Assembly (NCBI GenBank): GCA_030549335.1
Contig: CM060187.1
Span: forward strand, 9,734,001 to 9,798,000
DNA: 64,000 nt
DNA from: Pontederia crassipes
Taxonomy: Eukaryota; Streptophyta; Magnoliopsida; Commelinales; Pontederiaceae
Direction: 5' to 3'
This document shows positions 24,345-36,476 of the stretch, piece by piece. The notes beneath the pieces were generated by a model. That model worked only from the letters and a program-made list of their open reading frames with translations. It made no database searches and had not been told where the DNA came from. Both the position numbers and the translations under genes were made by a program. The stretch's first letter is position 1, and each line of letters opens with the position of its first letter.

Positions 24345-24962
24345 AAATTCACCTTAAATCCCTAGGCTCTTTCCCGTTTTTTACTTTTCACTTTTTGCTA
24401 TTCTTCCACTTCCATCGTCGATGATCGATGATCGACGACTGCGACCGCCGGTGGCTCATCCTCCGGTGCTTGCTCCGACGCCACCGCCGCCTCCGACGCC
24501 GGCTGCGATCGCGACCGCTGTTGAGATTGTCGATTGCGACCGCGACCGCTAGTTGTCGATTGCCCTCGGATCGGTTGCCGACTGCAACTCCCGGCCTTGC
24601 TCCAATGCCACTGCCCTCGGTTGCCGACTACGACTGTCGGCCTCTTCCACCTCCTCCGTCGCCCATCTCCTGCCGACCACTTCCACCTCCTCCGTGGCCC
24701 GCCGACCTTCGCCTCCGCCTACTCTGCTCCCTCCATGGCCCGCCCTCCGCCTCCTCCGCCGTCTGTGCTCCTCCGTCTGGTGCCGTCCACCGCCACCCTC
24801 CGCTGCCATCCTCCGCCTCTTCCACCTCCTCTGCGGCCCGCTGACCTTCGCCTCTACGCTTCGCCTCCTCCGCTCCCTCCGCGGCCCGTCCTCTGCCTCC
24901 TTCGACGTATGTGCTCCTTCGTCCGGTGCTGTCTGCCGCCTTCCTCCAATCCTCCGCTTAAG
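24345..24962 (+). other. GC-rich 5' region of CACTA 1 transposase gene
   Basis: CCGCCTCC-type low-complexity sequence, strikingly GC-rich against its AT-rich surroundings. Several overlapping frames stay open on both strands only because of composition. It ends at a good splice donor context (AAG/GTACGA at about 24966), so it may be the untranslated first exon of the transposase transcript. Confidence 0.45.
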
Positions 24963-24965
24963 AAG

Positions 24966-25205
24966 GTACGAGCCCGCCATAGTTAATTTTCTATCTTTTA
25001 ATCTAATACCATGTTTAGTTAATTACTAGTTAATTACTTGAAATTAATCTAATTCTTAGTTTAATTTGCTATGTTTTAATTCTAATACCATGTTAAGTTA
25101 ATTATTAGTTAATTCCTAGTAAATTTGCTATTTTTTAATCTATACCAGTTAAGTTAATTACTAGTTAATTACTTGGACTCAATTTGAAATCAAATACTGA
25201 TAATT
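24966..25205 (+). repeat. Threefold tandem repeat in probable intron
   Basis: A 65-80 bp unit containing TTAATTACTAGTTAATTAC and AATTTGCTAT is repeated about three times with variation, between the GC-rich stretch and the transposase coding region. Confidence 0.6.
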
Positions 25206-25460
25206 TTTTTTTCTGGTACCTCATTTTGATCATGTTCTCATAAATTTTACTAAGGACGTACATCCACATTCTTGGTAATAAAATGAGATTATGGAAAAAA
25301 AGAGACAAAAAATGATAAAAAAATTGATCAGTATTTGGTCGATTCTAAATATGATGATGAAGTACTTGAAACATATGATTTTGGACCTCATAACTTCAAA
25401 ATCACATGTTTCAAGTACAAGATTTTATTGACATATGGCTTAATGTTGTCTGTTACCGAA

Positions 25461-28400
25461 ATGACAAAGCCATATCGTAGTTGGATTCATCGTTGAAAGG
25501 ATAAACGTGGTATTATAACAGAAGAATATAAGGATGGTATTGATGAATTTATTAATGTTGCATATCAAAATGAAGGTGTTGCTTCTTCATATGGCAAAAT
25601 CTTATGTCTATGCCGGAAGTGCAAATGTTATGAGTGGAAAGTAAGATATGATGTGCAGAAAGATTTATATTACAATGGTTTCTTACTAACATACACAAAT
25701 TGATTCTTTCATGGTGAAGAAAGATGGGCTAAAGAGACAACTAATGTAGATACCAATGTAGGCGAGTCGTGCAATCCGGGACATGATACGACATGCAATA
25801 TTAGGAGAAAATGTTGGCGAAACATTGATTGAAGAAGACCCGAATCCTTCGACTTCTAAATTTTATAATTTTCTCGAAGAAGCAGATGAACCTTTTTGGG
25901 ATGGATGCGTGAAGCAAACTACACTTTCTGCAGTGGCACAACTAATGAACTTGAAATCAAAATTTAATATGAGTGAGAGTTGTTTTGACCGGATGCTTGT
26001 CATTATTATGAGTATGCTTCCAACTTAAGAGAAATTACCCGGAAAGTTTTACAAGTGCAAAAGATTGATGAGAGATTTAGGTTTGGAATTTAATATAGAG
26101 TATGCATGTCGCAATCATTGTATGTTGTTTTACAAGGAAAATAACTCACTTATGAGTTGTTCTATTTGTAGAGAGCCCAAATATAAGTCGAGAAAGAATT
26201 CTCAAAGTTCAAAAAAAATGTGCAAATGCCAGTATTCATATACTTTTTCATTGTTCCAAGATTACAACAACTATTTCTTTGTAAGAAAACTACATCATTT
26301 ATGAGGTGGCACAGAGAAGGTGCACCTGAGGATCAAAATTCCATTACACATCCTTCAAATGCTGGGGCATGGAAACGATTTGATGCACTTCATCCAGAAT
26401 TTTCTGTAGAATCATGCAATGTTAGATTAGGACTTTGCAGGCTTCAACCCATTTGGCTCATCAAGTACTACTTATTCATGTTGGCTAGTTTTTGTGACAC
26501 CTTATAATTTGTCTCCGTGCATGTGTATGAGACGAGAGAACATATTGCTTACTTGGATGATCCCGGACTCTCGATCTCCTGGTAAAAGTTTAGTTGTTTA
26601 CTTAAGACCTTTGATTGATGAATTCAACATGTTGTGGGAGGATGGCGTGGTTACCTATGACAAATCTAAAAAGCAAAATTTCATTATGAGAGCCGCATTG
26701 ATGTGGACCATAAGTGATTTTTTAGCATATGGAATGTTTAGTGGTTGGAACACAAAAGGTAAACCTACTTGTCCCATATGCAGAAAGAATACAAAATAAT
26801 TTTATTTGAAAAATTGTAGGAAAGTTTGCTGGTTTGATTGTCATAGGATGTTTTTGCCATTGGAGAATACGATATGTCGCTATCGAAACTTATTTTAAAA
26901 GAATACAATCGAGAACACATTGCCTCCAACTCATTTGACGGGACAAGAATTGCTAGAGCAAGTAAACAAGATTAATGAAGTCTCATTCGGATTGAAGGCC
27001 AGTAGTTACAAGCAAATTGGGTTTGGAAGTGAATATAATTGGGAGAAAAGAAGTATTTTTTGAGAGTTGCCTTATTGGTCTTCAAACTTGGTACGTCATA
27101 ACTTGGTCATCATGCATGTGGAGAAGAATGTATTTGATAACATCTTTAACACTATTATGGATATTAAAGGAAGAACAAAAGATAGCATACAGGCGCGCCA
27201 AGGCATAAAAGTGATATGCAAAAGACCAGAGCCAGATATCATTCAACTTCAAAGTGGTAAATGCAAAAAGCCTTTGAGCAATGATCAAAGAAACGTGGTT
27301 TCTAAATGGGTCAAGCAATTGAAATTCCTCGACGGATATGTATCAAACATATCTTGTTGTTTTAACCTCGAAAATGGGAAGATACATGGGATGAAGAGTC
27401 ATGATTGCCATGCAAAGGTTGCTTCCAATTTCCTTTAAAGAACTTTTTCCAAAGGCCATCTGGAAAGTTTTAATAGAGTTATCTATGTTATTTAAAGAGC
27501 TTTGTACATCCATCATTCGGGAAGAAGACATCTCTCGGTTAGAGGCTTCTACTGTGATTACCGTGTGCAAGGATGAGAAGATATTTTCACCTTCTTTCTT
27601 TGATGTGATGGAGCAATTGATAGTGCATCTTCTATACAAAACAAAAGTTGCAGGTACGATTCAGTATCGGTGGATGTATCCTTTCGAAAGGTGCATGCTA
27701 TATTTGAAAAGGAAGGCGAAGATCGAAGGCTCCATATGTGAAGCATATTTCATTGAGGAGGTGTCAAACTTCACTTTAAAGTATTTTGAGCCACACATAC
27801 AATCATGACACACCCAAGGTCCAAGAAACGATGACGGCGGTGAAAGAGAAGTTAACATGAATACTTTATCCATCTTCAAGTACTCATGCCGGCTTCTTGG
27901 TATAGGATGCAAAGTTATCTTGAGTGACAAAGATCTCACCGCCATTGAGAATTATGTCCTTGCAAACTATAGCGAGGTAATGCCATATCTCGAGTAAGAC
28001 AATTTATTTTAATATTTTATATTATTTAAAATTGATCATTGCTATTTCTTTCATTAACTGAGAATTATGAATTCAGGAAATTCGAAGAATTAAAGCGAGA
28101 AATTAATCAGTTAGTTTCAGCCGATGAATTATTGAAACAACGAGACGAGCATTTTTCCAATTGATTTAGATGTGAAGTGAGAATTCTTTTCGATTGTTCG
28201 TAATTATTACTTAACTTTGTAACTTTTAATAAAGTTTTAGCTATTTTTGTTATAGGTTATTAATGGATCAGTCACAAATTTAAAAATTTGAGATTTGGGT
28301 CATGACCAAAGAAATAAGTTCTTAGCTACTGTGGCGTCATAGTTAATGGATATAGATTCCATACAAAAGAATATAGCCGACAACGATCAACTGTTAATTA

Positions 28401-28916
28401 CCGGCATATGTGTTCTAGGAAACATGTACGGGGACAACGACTTCGATTACTATGGCGTTATAGAAGACATCATAGAATTGTCTTATTTGGGAAAATAAAA
28501 CAAAGTCATGGTGCTAAAATATCATTGTACGAGAAGTTTAAATTGGTGGATATTAACCCTCGACCGAGACTTCAGTCATATGATCCAATGATGAATGGTG
28601 GGCATCATGCAAAGTGAGAAGTAGACTATTCTTAGCAGAAACAATGGTAGATTATAATGAAACATCATCCGTATACAACGATGTGCCCTTAGATGATTAC
28701 TATCAAGAAGATCGAGTGAATGAGATGATTGATGTAGCCGATGGAGTTGTGAATATTCAATTCGTCGATGATGCTGAGCCAATGGAAGAGTTCAATTCAA
28801 ATGACCTCTTAGAAGTGAACTTTGACAACTTCATTGACGATGACTCGAATCAAGATTATAGCGAAGACGACGAAGATGATGAAAATGAATCAAAATACGA
28901 AACAAGCGAATGAATC
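25461..28916 (+). pseudogene. CACTA TNP2-type transposase, degenerate
   Basis: This is the catalytic transposase that would cut and rejoin the element ends in the nucleus. The N-terminal transposase-associated domain is readable from 25461 (MTKPYRSWIHR), with two Trp codons turned to TGA. The TNP2 core follows: MLPT...KFYKCKRLMRDLGL, CMLFYKENNSL (26100-26170), MRWHREGAPEDQ (26300), NVRLGLC, VTPYNLSPCMCMRRE (26490) and KQNFIMRAALMWTISDF (26670-26730). Downstream come LPYWSSNLVRHN and HVEKNVFDNI (27065-27140). A region matching DUF4218 follows, with FFDVMEQLIVHL and YRWMYPFERCMLYLK (27597-27710), and then a DUF4216-like YYGVIEDIIEL (28450). A GTAAGA donor near 27994 and an acceptor near 28077 suggest an intron. 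Stops and frameshifts are frequent, so the gene is inactive. Confidence 0.88.
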
Positions 28917-29006
28917 TTGTAGTTCTTCTAATGACACAAGCTTCTTACCTTTTTTCAGTTATATATGGTTACAGATAATAACACAAGATTATTACTTTTT
29001 TCAGTC
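28917..29006. other. Spacer between CACTA 1 genes
   Basis: About 90 bp between the acidic C-terminal tail of the TNP2 gene and the start of the second gene. No separate feature is seen. Confidence 0.5.
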
Positions 29007-29234
29007 ATGGTTACTAGAGGTCGAGCATCTAGGTCATCTCGCTCCTCTAGGCGTTCACTCCATATGAGTGAGCTATCATGACCACTAGGTATTATATTTA
29101 TTATCAGTTGCTTATAATAGTTACACTCATTAATTTACTAATGCCAGTTGCTCCGCCGCCGAAGGGGCATGTAGCCGAATCGTCACGTAGTAGGCGATTC
29201 ATTAGTGGGTCGTCTCCATACACCCAAGTTCCAG
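29007..29234 (+). pseudogene. CACTA 1 TNPA-like gene, first two exons
   Basis: The first exon starts MVTRGRASRSSRSSRRS, a basic serine/arginine-rich leader common at the start of the second gene of plant CACTA elements. Exon 2 (29148-29234) begins TTGCTCCGCCGCCG after an acceptor CCAG and ends at TTCCAG/GTACGT. The rest of the gene continues at 48754, after the hAT insertion in the following intron. A stop after SELS in the first exon may be real or may mark an earlier donor. Confidence 0.6.
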
Positions 29235-29255
29235 GTACGTCTCACATAGTAGGCG

Positions 29256-29263
29256 ATACATAG
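29256..29263. repeat. hAT target site duplication, left
   Basis: ATACATAG, identical to 48706-48713. Eight bases is the size generated by hAT transposases. Confidence 0.92.
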
Positions 29264-29276
29264 TAGGGGTATTCAC
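29264..29276 (+). repeat. hAT left terminal inverted repeat
   Basis: TAGGGGTATTCAC, paired with GTGAACACCCCTA at 48693-48705. Confidence 0.9.
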
Positions 29277-30667
29277 CGGATCGGATCGACCCGGTGAGCC
29301 CAATAAACCGAATTGAATCGTTACTGATTGGGCCGGTTCGGATCCAAGGTCGGGTCGAACCCGACCCAACCTGAGGTGAACCCGATCGATGTCGGGTCAG
29401 GTTTGGTTCACATTTTTGGACCCGGATGGACCCAACCTAAACCATTAGACCCGAACCACAATTAGCTTAGTTGAACCGAACCATTGAAAGAGAGAGAGCC
29501 GGCCGACCGAATCGCTGAACCTGAACCGCTAAATGCCTAAACTATTGAACGACTTGAGTCTTGATGTGGTGAACAGCTGAGGCTGCATTGAATGAAATGG
29601 AACGTTGAATACTCGAATCGAAACATGATTTTGGCATTTTTTTATTTTTGTTTGTGCCCTAACTCCTAACTCATCTCGTCGGCGTCGGCGCCACTCGCCG
29701 GCCACCAGTCGTCAGCCAGCTCTTGCCTCGCTGGGCGTTGGCCCTTTTGCAAAAAAGCCTAGACATCTCCCGCCAGCCGACCCTATCCTCTGTCGATCAT
29801 CGCACCTTGTAGAGCGTGCTCAATGGAAGAAGCTTGAAAGTTGGAAGCCTCTCCCCGTCGCTCATGTCGCCCTCTCGCTCCTCGTTCTTGCCATCTCAAT
29901 CTCCTCCTTCGGTGGTGCCGATCGGTAACCAGATCCCGAAGCAGCAGTACAACATTGGCATCTCTCTTAGTCTCAAATCTCAACCAAGTTCTTACTGGTA
30001 AAACAAGATCTCCATCTCCATATCATCTCAACCATGTTCTTAGGATTGAATTGATTGATGCCAATGTCTCATGGTTGTGAACAATGAACCAAATGTTGTC
30101 AATAGTCCCATGAAGGATATCATTGCTAACTTGCTGTGAAGTTTGAACATAACCTATATCTATATGTCTACTTGTCAAGAAACTAGTAATTGAAGAGGGA
30201 GTTCTCCTCAGCTTAGTTACCTTACAATGTATATAATTGATCCTTAGGTCCTAGGATCAAGGAAACAGTACACAGACACACACAGCTCAAGTAGTATACT
30301 ATTACTTGCAACCCAACCGTGAACTTTTTCAGCTTGCAGTCCTATTTCATATCCTACTAATTACTGAATTCATGAATCCCCATGTTAGATTTACCTATTT
30401 ACTATACCATGTATTCTTATTAGATCCAATCTTTACTAATCTCAAGTACACTTTCTCCAGCTTTATTCCTTCCCTTGCTCTGAAATCTGAACCATATATT
30501 CTCAAGAATCTCAACTCCTTTCCTCGTTGGCTCACCCATCAAAGAACAAAGTGAGATATGCTATGTGCCTATGTATATGAAAATTTAATTTTATTACTCT
30601 TTCATCTTATTAGGATAACTTGTTTATAGTTTTCTAATTTTTTTTCTTTTTTTCTAGCATCATAATA
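29277..30667 (+). other. hAT 5' region
   Basis: Subterminal CGGGTCG or GACCCGA repeats lie at 29280-29470. Then come a GC-rich patch at 29670-29960 and AT-rich sequence with no recognisable coding domain. It probably holds the promoter, 5' untranslated region and intron of the transposase gene. The small frames do not resemble known proteins. Confidence 0.5.
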
Positions 30668-31456
30668 ATGATGACCCAAAATACAAGTGGAACTCAAATT
30701 GGAAGTGCACCTATCCCGACAACTTTACATGGAGCTGATTCTCATGATTTACAAGTACATGGTCAGCAATCACTTGAAGCTCAACCATCGCCATAGGAGG
30801 TTACTTCAAAAAAAGATCAAGAGGTACTTAAAAGGAAACCAGCTAGACCTCCTTCTAATGCTTGGGCGCATTTTAAAAGAGAAAAATATAGAGCCATTTG
30901 TAATTATTGTCATAAGTCTTATTCTTGCAATACTTCTAATCACGGAACATCAAATCTATTAAAGCATATAAAGCTTTGTGACAAAAATCCAGAAAGGGGC
31001 CTTGATAAGAAGCAAAAAACCATTGCTATTGGTAAGCAAAGTGAGGATGATCCTAACACTTGCATTACTATGAAATTAGTTGATTTTAATCAAGAAAGGT
31101 TTAGATTAGCACTTGCCAAAATGCTTGTTGTTGATGAACTTGCATTCAAGTTTGTTGAAAATCAAGGTTTTAGAGAATTCATGGCTGAATGTCAACCAAG
31201 GCTTCAACTTCCTTCTCGTATCACTGCTGCCAGAGATATTATGCAATTGTTTACGGTTGAGAAACATAAATTGAAAAATATATTTTTTGAGAACCATCAA
31301 ATGATTTCTTTAACAACAGATACTTGGACTTCAATTCAGAATATGAATTATATGTGTATTACTGCCCATTACATAGATGACAAGTGGGAATTGCATAAGA
31401 TACTATGTTTTGACTTGACTGTTGATCACAAAGGTGATACCATTGGGAAACATGCA
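30668..31456 (+). pseudogene. hAT transposase, N-terminal part with BED zinc finger
   Basis: The ATG at 30668 opens MMTQNTSGTQ. One in-frame TAG (30794) interrupts the frame before a BED-type zinc finger (NAWAHFKREK, CNYCHKSYSC, LLKHIKLC) at about 30850-30985. The frame then continues through RLALAKMLVVDELAF (31091), FVENQGFREFM and ITAARDIM, to the start of the catalytic domain, ISLTTDTWTS at about 31303-31332, with the first Asp of the hAT DDE triad in TDTWTS. The frame is broken at 31456 by the copia element, and its continuation is at 45239. Confidence 0.9.
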
Positions 31457-31461
31457 TGAAG

Positions 31462-32783
31462 TGTTGGTCTCAAGACCATATTCTATGTATTTTGATGATA
31501 GCAGACAAGGAATATGATGTACTAATTATGCTTGAAGTGATAGTGTGAACAAGTTTAACATTTTTCGAAGAAAAATAGCCAAAGTTTTTTCTGCTGTAAA
31601 AATGGGCGACCGATGCTATATCGGTCGACCGTTATGGCAGATAATGGACGACCGAAATTGATGATGGAACATCCACTAATTACAGAAAGGAAGAAACTCT
31701 AAAAAATGGACGACCGTTTTATAATCGGTCGATCGTTATTGAAGACAATGGACGACCGAAATGCAAGCTGGAATGTCCGCTAATCACAGAAAGGATCAAA
31801 CCATAAAAATGGGCGACCGATCTATTATCGGACGACCGTTATTGAAGATAGTGGATGACCGAAATGGAAGATGGAACGTCCGCTAATCACAGAAAGGATC
31901 AACTGTTATGAAGATAATGGACGACCGAAATGGAAGACGGGATCGACCGCTAATCACAGAATGCATTGGACTTCAACATCGGTCGACCGATTCACTTTCG
32001 GGCAACCGTTATGGAAGCAAGAATGGCTATAATTCTTCTACAGCTTACGAACAACGGTAAACTGCACAGAAAAAGACAAAATAATGGATATAAATTTTTA
32101 TTAAATGGACGACCGATTTTGTAATAGGCGACCGCTGAAGATGCGACAGACCGAATAATGACTAGTTACTGTGCAAAACGGACGACCGACATTAAAATGG
32201 TCGACCGATTCAAAGCTGACAACACAATCTTTTTTAATTACTTTACAATGGCCAAATTTTCAAGAGAAGCCTATAAAAGGGATCCAAAAGTTGAAGGAAG
32301 ATTATTCAAACAAGGCAAATCATTCTAGAGCTCCCTTCAAATCCAAAGCATTTTTCTTGAGCCAAAGTTGAAATCATCCCTTCCCTCTTCTAGTTTCTTA
32401 GTGAGAATATTCTTTGTAAGAAGAGAGCCTTGGAGGGAATTCTTGTTTAGATAGTTTTGAGTGATCCTTGTAAGAAGAGGTGTGCCTTACCTCTTGAGCG
32501 AAGAAGAAGGCATTGTGGTGTAAAATCCTTACAAGAAAAGAGAAGGCTAGTGGATCTCCGACGGTCTCAAGGTTAGGAAGTCGGAGCGGGGACGTAGGCC
32601 AAGGAATTGTGCCGAACCTCGTCAACATATCGCGTTCTTCTCTTCTCTTGCGCCTCTCTTGCTTTTATTAACTATCCTTTATTTGCTTGTGATTGCATTC
32701 GTTATAAATTTACTTCTATGTCTTTTTCGGTTTTAAATTTTTATACACCAATTCACCCCCCTCTTGGTGCTTTCGATCCTACA
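31462..32783 (+). repeat. Copia 5' LTR (1322 bp)
   Basis: TGTTGGTCTC to GATCCTACA. U3 carries a tandem array with a 103-bp period starting near 31602, 31706 and 31809, rich in the palindromic motif CGGTCGACCG. TATA box TATAAAAG at 32272-32279. It matches 43863-45233 throughout. Confidence 0.92.
32272..32279 (+). promoter_or_regulatory. TATA box of copia LTR
   Basis: TATAAAAG within AGCCTATAAAAGGGATCC, conserved at 44699-44706 in the 3' LTR. Confidence 0.65.
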
Positions 32784-32785
32784 AT

Positions 32786-32798
32786 TGGTATCAGAGCC
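32786..32798 (+). promoter_or_regulatory. Primer binding site (initiator tRNA-Met)
   Basis: TGGTATCAGAGCC starts two bases after the LTR end. It is a perfect match to the standard copia primer site. Confidence 0.92.
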
Positions 32799-32838
32799 TT
32801 GTTGCTCATGTTTTAAAGATTTAAACATCTTTTGAGCT

Positions 32839-33662
32839 ATGGCATCAAATGGTTTTACCTTGGGTGAAGGTCAATCAACAAATCGCTCTCCACTTTTTAA
32901 TGCTTCAAATTTTGCCTATTGGAAAATTAGAATGCAAGCTTATGTATGCTCTATTGATATTGATATTTGGAATATAATTGAAAATGGTTTTGATTTGCAT
33001 GGAAAGTCGCCTTTGGAATACACCAATGGTGAAAGACTACTTGTAAAATTAGATTGGAAAGCAAAAAATTATTTTTTTGTGCTTTAGAAGCAACGGAATT
33101 TAATCGTGTTTCAAATTGTCAAAGTGCTTATGAGATTTGGAGGAAACCTATCATTACACATGAAGGTACCGATAAGGTTAAGGAGTCTAGACTTAATATT
33201 TTGAATCATCAATATGACTCTTTTAAGATGCATGAAAATGAGTCTATAAATGAAATGGTTGTGCGTTTTAATCATATTGTGAATGGCTTAGCCTATTTGG
33301 GCGAGCCATGGACTAACTCTCAAAAGGTGAAGAAGTTTCTCAGGTCCCTCTCCTCCAAGTGGCATACAAAATGAATCATGATTGAAGAGAAGGATTTAAA
33401 CAAGCTAGATTTTGATGATCTGATCACTTTTGACTTATGAGATTGGAATCAAGGAAGATGAAAGGATTCTATTTGTGAAAGCATCACAAAATCTTCATAC
33501 GAGATCACATATTACTTGTTTTCATTGTGTTTATCAAGGACATTATTCTTATGAATGCAAAGTTAGAATGAGATTAAATAGTGGTATGAAGAAGATTTGG
33601 GTCCCTAAAAGGATCATCACTAACCAAATTGGACACAAGAAAGTTTGGGTACCAAAAAGATG
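32839..33662 (+). pseudogene. Copia gag, disrupted
   Basis: It starts MASNGFTLGEGQ 56 bases after the LTR end. The gag core is NFAYWKIRMQAYV, then a frame change near 33080, then YEIWRKPIIT, SRLNILNHQYDSF and FNHIVNGLAYLGE. A zinc knuckle CFHCVYQGHYSYEC (CX2CX4HX4C) is encoded at about 33512-33553. Repeats of KxWVPKR lie after it. Stops at 33088 and 33372 and two frame changes inactivate it. Confidence 0.88.
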
Positions 33663-33921
33663 AGAATGTTAATGTCTTTCTTGTAGGGAGCTCCAAAAGA
33701 AATTGAAGGCAAATGGTATTTGGATAGTGGATGCTCAAGACATATGACGGGTGACCCATCAAACTTCATCACATTGGAAAAGAAAAATGGATGAAGAGTC
33801 ACCTTTGGAGATAATAGCAAAGGTAGAGTAATTGGTATAGGTAATGTTGGTAAGAATGAAAAAATATATTTAAAAAATGTTTGGCTAGTTGAAAACTTAA
33901 AACATAACTTAATTACTATAA
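33663..33921 (+). pseudogene. Copia protease, truncated by solo LTR
   Basis: WYLDSGCSRHMTGD at about 33715-33756 holds the DSG catalytic triplet, followed by VTFGDNSKG and NLKHNLITI. The coding sequence stops at 33921, where a minus-strand Athila-like LTR begins. Confidence 0.88.
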
Positions 33922-36476
33922 TGATAAGTGATATTGAGGGGTGTAGTGATAACTTGCTGATTTTGGGATTAAATTTTTTTCAATTTTTGATTTAACTCCC
34001 TAATTCACTCTCTACTTCAAGTATACAGGTCAATTGTAGTTTACCCAAATGTCGTATCCATAGTGATTTGAAGTCAAAGACTCCTTAAAACAATCTATAC
34101 TAGCCCTAACTAAAGTTACAATTCCAAGAAATTGAAGGAAAATGAAAACATATTTCTATAAGTGACTAAAATGATAACTGTTTTGGGGATTTTGGAAATT
34201 TATCAAAACTGAATTATAAATGCTAAATTAGAGACTAAAAGGGTTTACTATCAATGAGGAAGGTTCTCCCAGGAGTTGGGATTCATCTAACTTAATTATG
34301 GATGGAATGGAACAAGTTATCAATTTTTAGTCAAATCTGATTCAATCTTAACATGGCTGCTCTCACAGCTGAATTTGTCCAAAACTAATCATTATTTCTC
34401 ATATAAATGTTAGCTAGATTGAATTAGAAGAGGATCCCCACTGAATATCAAGTTATCATTAGGCTCAAGATCAAAATTCCTTGCTGATTTTTGGCAATTG
34501 CAGTGAAATCAGAAATGATAAAAATCAATTTCACTTTAAAAATGAGGGAATTTCTTCAATCAATTAAACAAGGATGAAATCAATCCAAAATTAGTGCAAA
34601 TGCTCCTTGGTTTATCTCTAAACTACTAGAGGATTTTAATCAGGCTCTCAGCTGCAAATTCAAATAAAATCCACATTTTCACTAATGAGTTGGATGGAAT
34701 CAGCACCTAGATTACATATGGGAATTCAGCAATGTCATTGCATTCTTTGTCTATCTCCGAACATCAAGACAACCTTAAAATCACCTCTCAGTGATTGAAT
34801 AAAATTAAAGGTTTACAATGACAAGAAGAATCCCACAGAATTCAGGAAACAGATTTGGAAATCAGATTTAAAAATCAGAAATCAGCAATGGATAGTTTGC
34901 AACATTTCGAGGATTAAAACCTTGAAAATATCATTGTCTCTTGATTCATTTCTGAACAAGAATGAAACCATAAGCAACTTAGAAAATCAATTCAATTAGG
35001 GCTTCACAATGGTAAAACAGATTCTATGAATTCAGGAAATCAGAGATGGGAAATCAGAAATCAGCAAATTAGAAAATCAGATTCTTAGTTGGGTTTGAAC
35101 CTAGAAATTTGGCATTGGTTCTTGATTCATTTCTGAACAAAGAGTAGATCGAAGGACAACATCTCAGTTATTAATTCAAATAGCATCTTACAATGTCAAG
35201 AACAGATTCATATGAGTTCAAAATCCGCAGAATCAGAAATCAGAAAATCAGGAATTCAAAAATCAATGCAGGAAATCAGATTTATCCATATCCATCCACA
35301 ATTAAACTAGACTACTACCCTATCCTAGGAGAAATGGAGTTTAGCTCCTCATAGTTACAAAGTTTGATACACAAATGGAGGAAGAACAAATGCAAATCAT
35401 CCTGAACTAGGAGCTGTCGACAGGAATTCCAGCAGCTGCCTTGAGCTCCAAACCCTTGCTTCCTTCCTGTCCAAAATCCTGCAATGGCCAGCCTCCTTTT
35501 TCCTCCAGAATTTTTAGCTTATATATGTGGATTCTACACCATTTGATCAGCATCAGAATGTTTCATGGTGATGTGATTGTGCCATGTGTCCTGGTCTTGA
35601 AAATGTCTGCAGGAGACAACTTTTTGGACAGCAAAAGTAGGTGGTCCCCCCTTCTTTTCCAGCCTTTTTCAGCTTTATAATACCTGCTGGAAGAGATAGA
35701 ACACCAAACATGAAAGTCCTCAAATAGGAAATAAATAAATAAGGATGAGGACAGCTACTAGGATCAGCTCCAACATCAAATAAAATCTGATGTTATGTAG
35801 AGGTGAAATCAGTAAATGAAAATGAGAATTTTGAAGACCCGGAATGATAACCTTGCATATATCTTGAAAAATTTTCAAATATGGATGGTTCAGAGCATTG
35901 AGGCATCAAAGGGATTAGGATGGCAAGTGAATGAGGTCAGAAATCAAATGTGGATAAGATTTCATAGGAATGATAACTTGGATGCCAAAAACGATAACTT
36001 AATACCTTAAAAATGATAATTTATCATAACTTTGGTTGTGGTTATCCAAATGTGATGAAATCAGGGAAGCAAGGAGTTAGGACAATAATATAATGATTGC
36101 CTAAGGTTTTTATGCAGAAATGATAGCCTTGCATACCGAAATGATAGTTTTGCCCTAAAAACTATAACTTGACACTAAAAAATGATAACCTATGAAATGG
36201 AGTAATAACCTTGCACAAATTGAAATATGATCATCCAAATATGAATAAATAATGATGGCAAGGGATTTAGAGCAAAATAATCACTAGAAATCTGCTCAAT
36301 TAAAATAATGATAACTTTGCACATTGGAATGATAACTTGCCCTAAAATAACTTGCCATAGAATTGAAATATTTATGGATTTTAACAATTCAGAACCTCTA
36401 TTCACATGGAATTAAGTATAAAATGAAAAAGATCAACTAGTTATCACAATCCATGCATTCCATGCATATTTGGCCA
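33922..36476 (-). mobile_element. Athila-like solo LTR 1 (inner end truncated)
   Basis: Read on the minus strand it matches the LTRs at 434-3073 and 11943-14785. On the plus strand it begins TGATAAGTGATATT. Homology stops at TTGGCCA (36476), about 90 bp short of the LTR start, where copia integrase sequence resumes. The missing LTR end and the missing integrase N-terminus point to a deletion across the right junction. Confidence 0.9.

Noticed and set aside
24428..25029. Overlapping GC-rich ORFs on both strands (138-158 codons)
   Set aside because: Open in several frames at once because of CCGCCTCC low-complexity sequence. No domain, and they lie in the leader of a CACTA transposase gene.
31600..32200. 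CRISPR-like regular repeats
   Set aside because: Regular 103-bp period in a plant LTR with diverged units and no unique spacers. It is an LTR tandem array.
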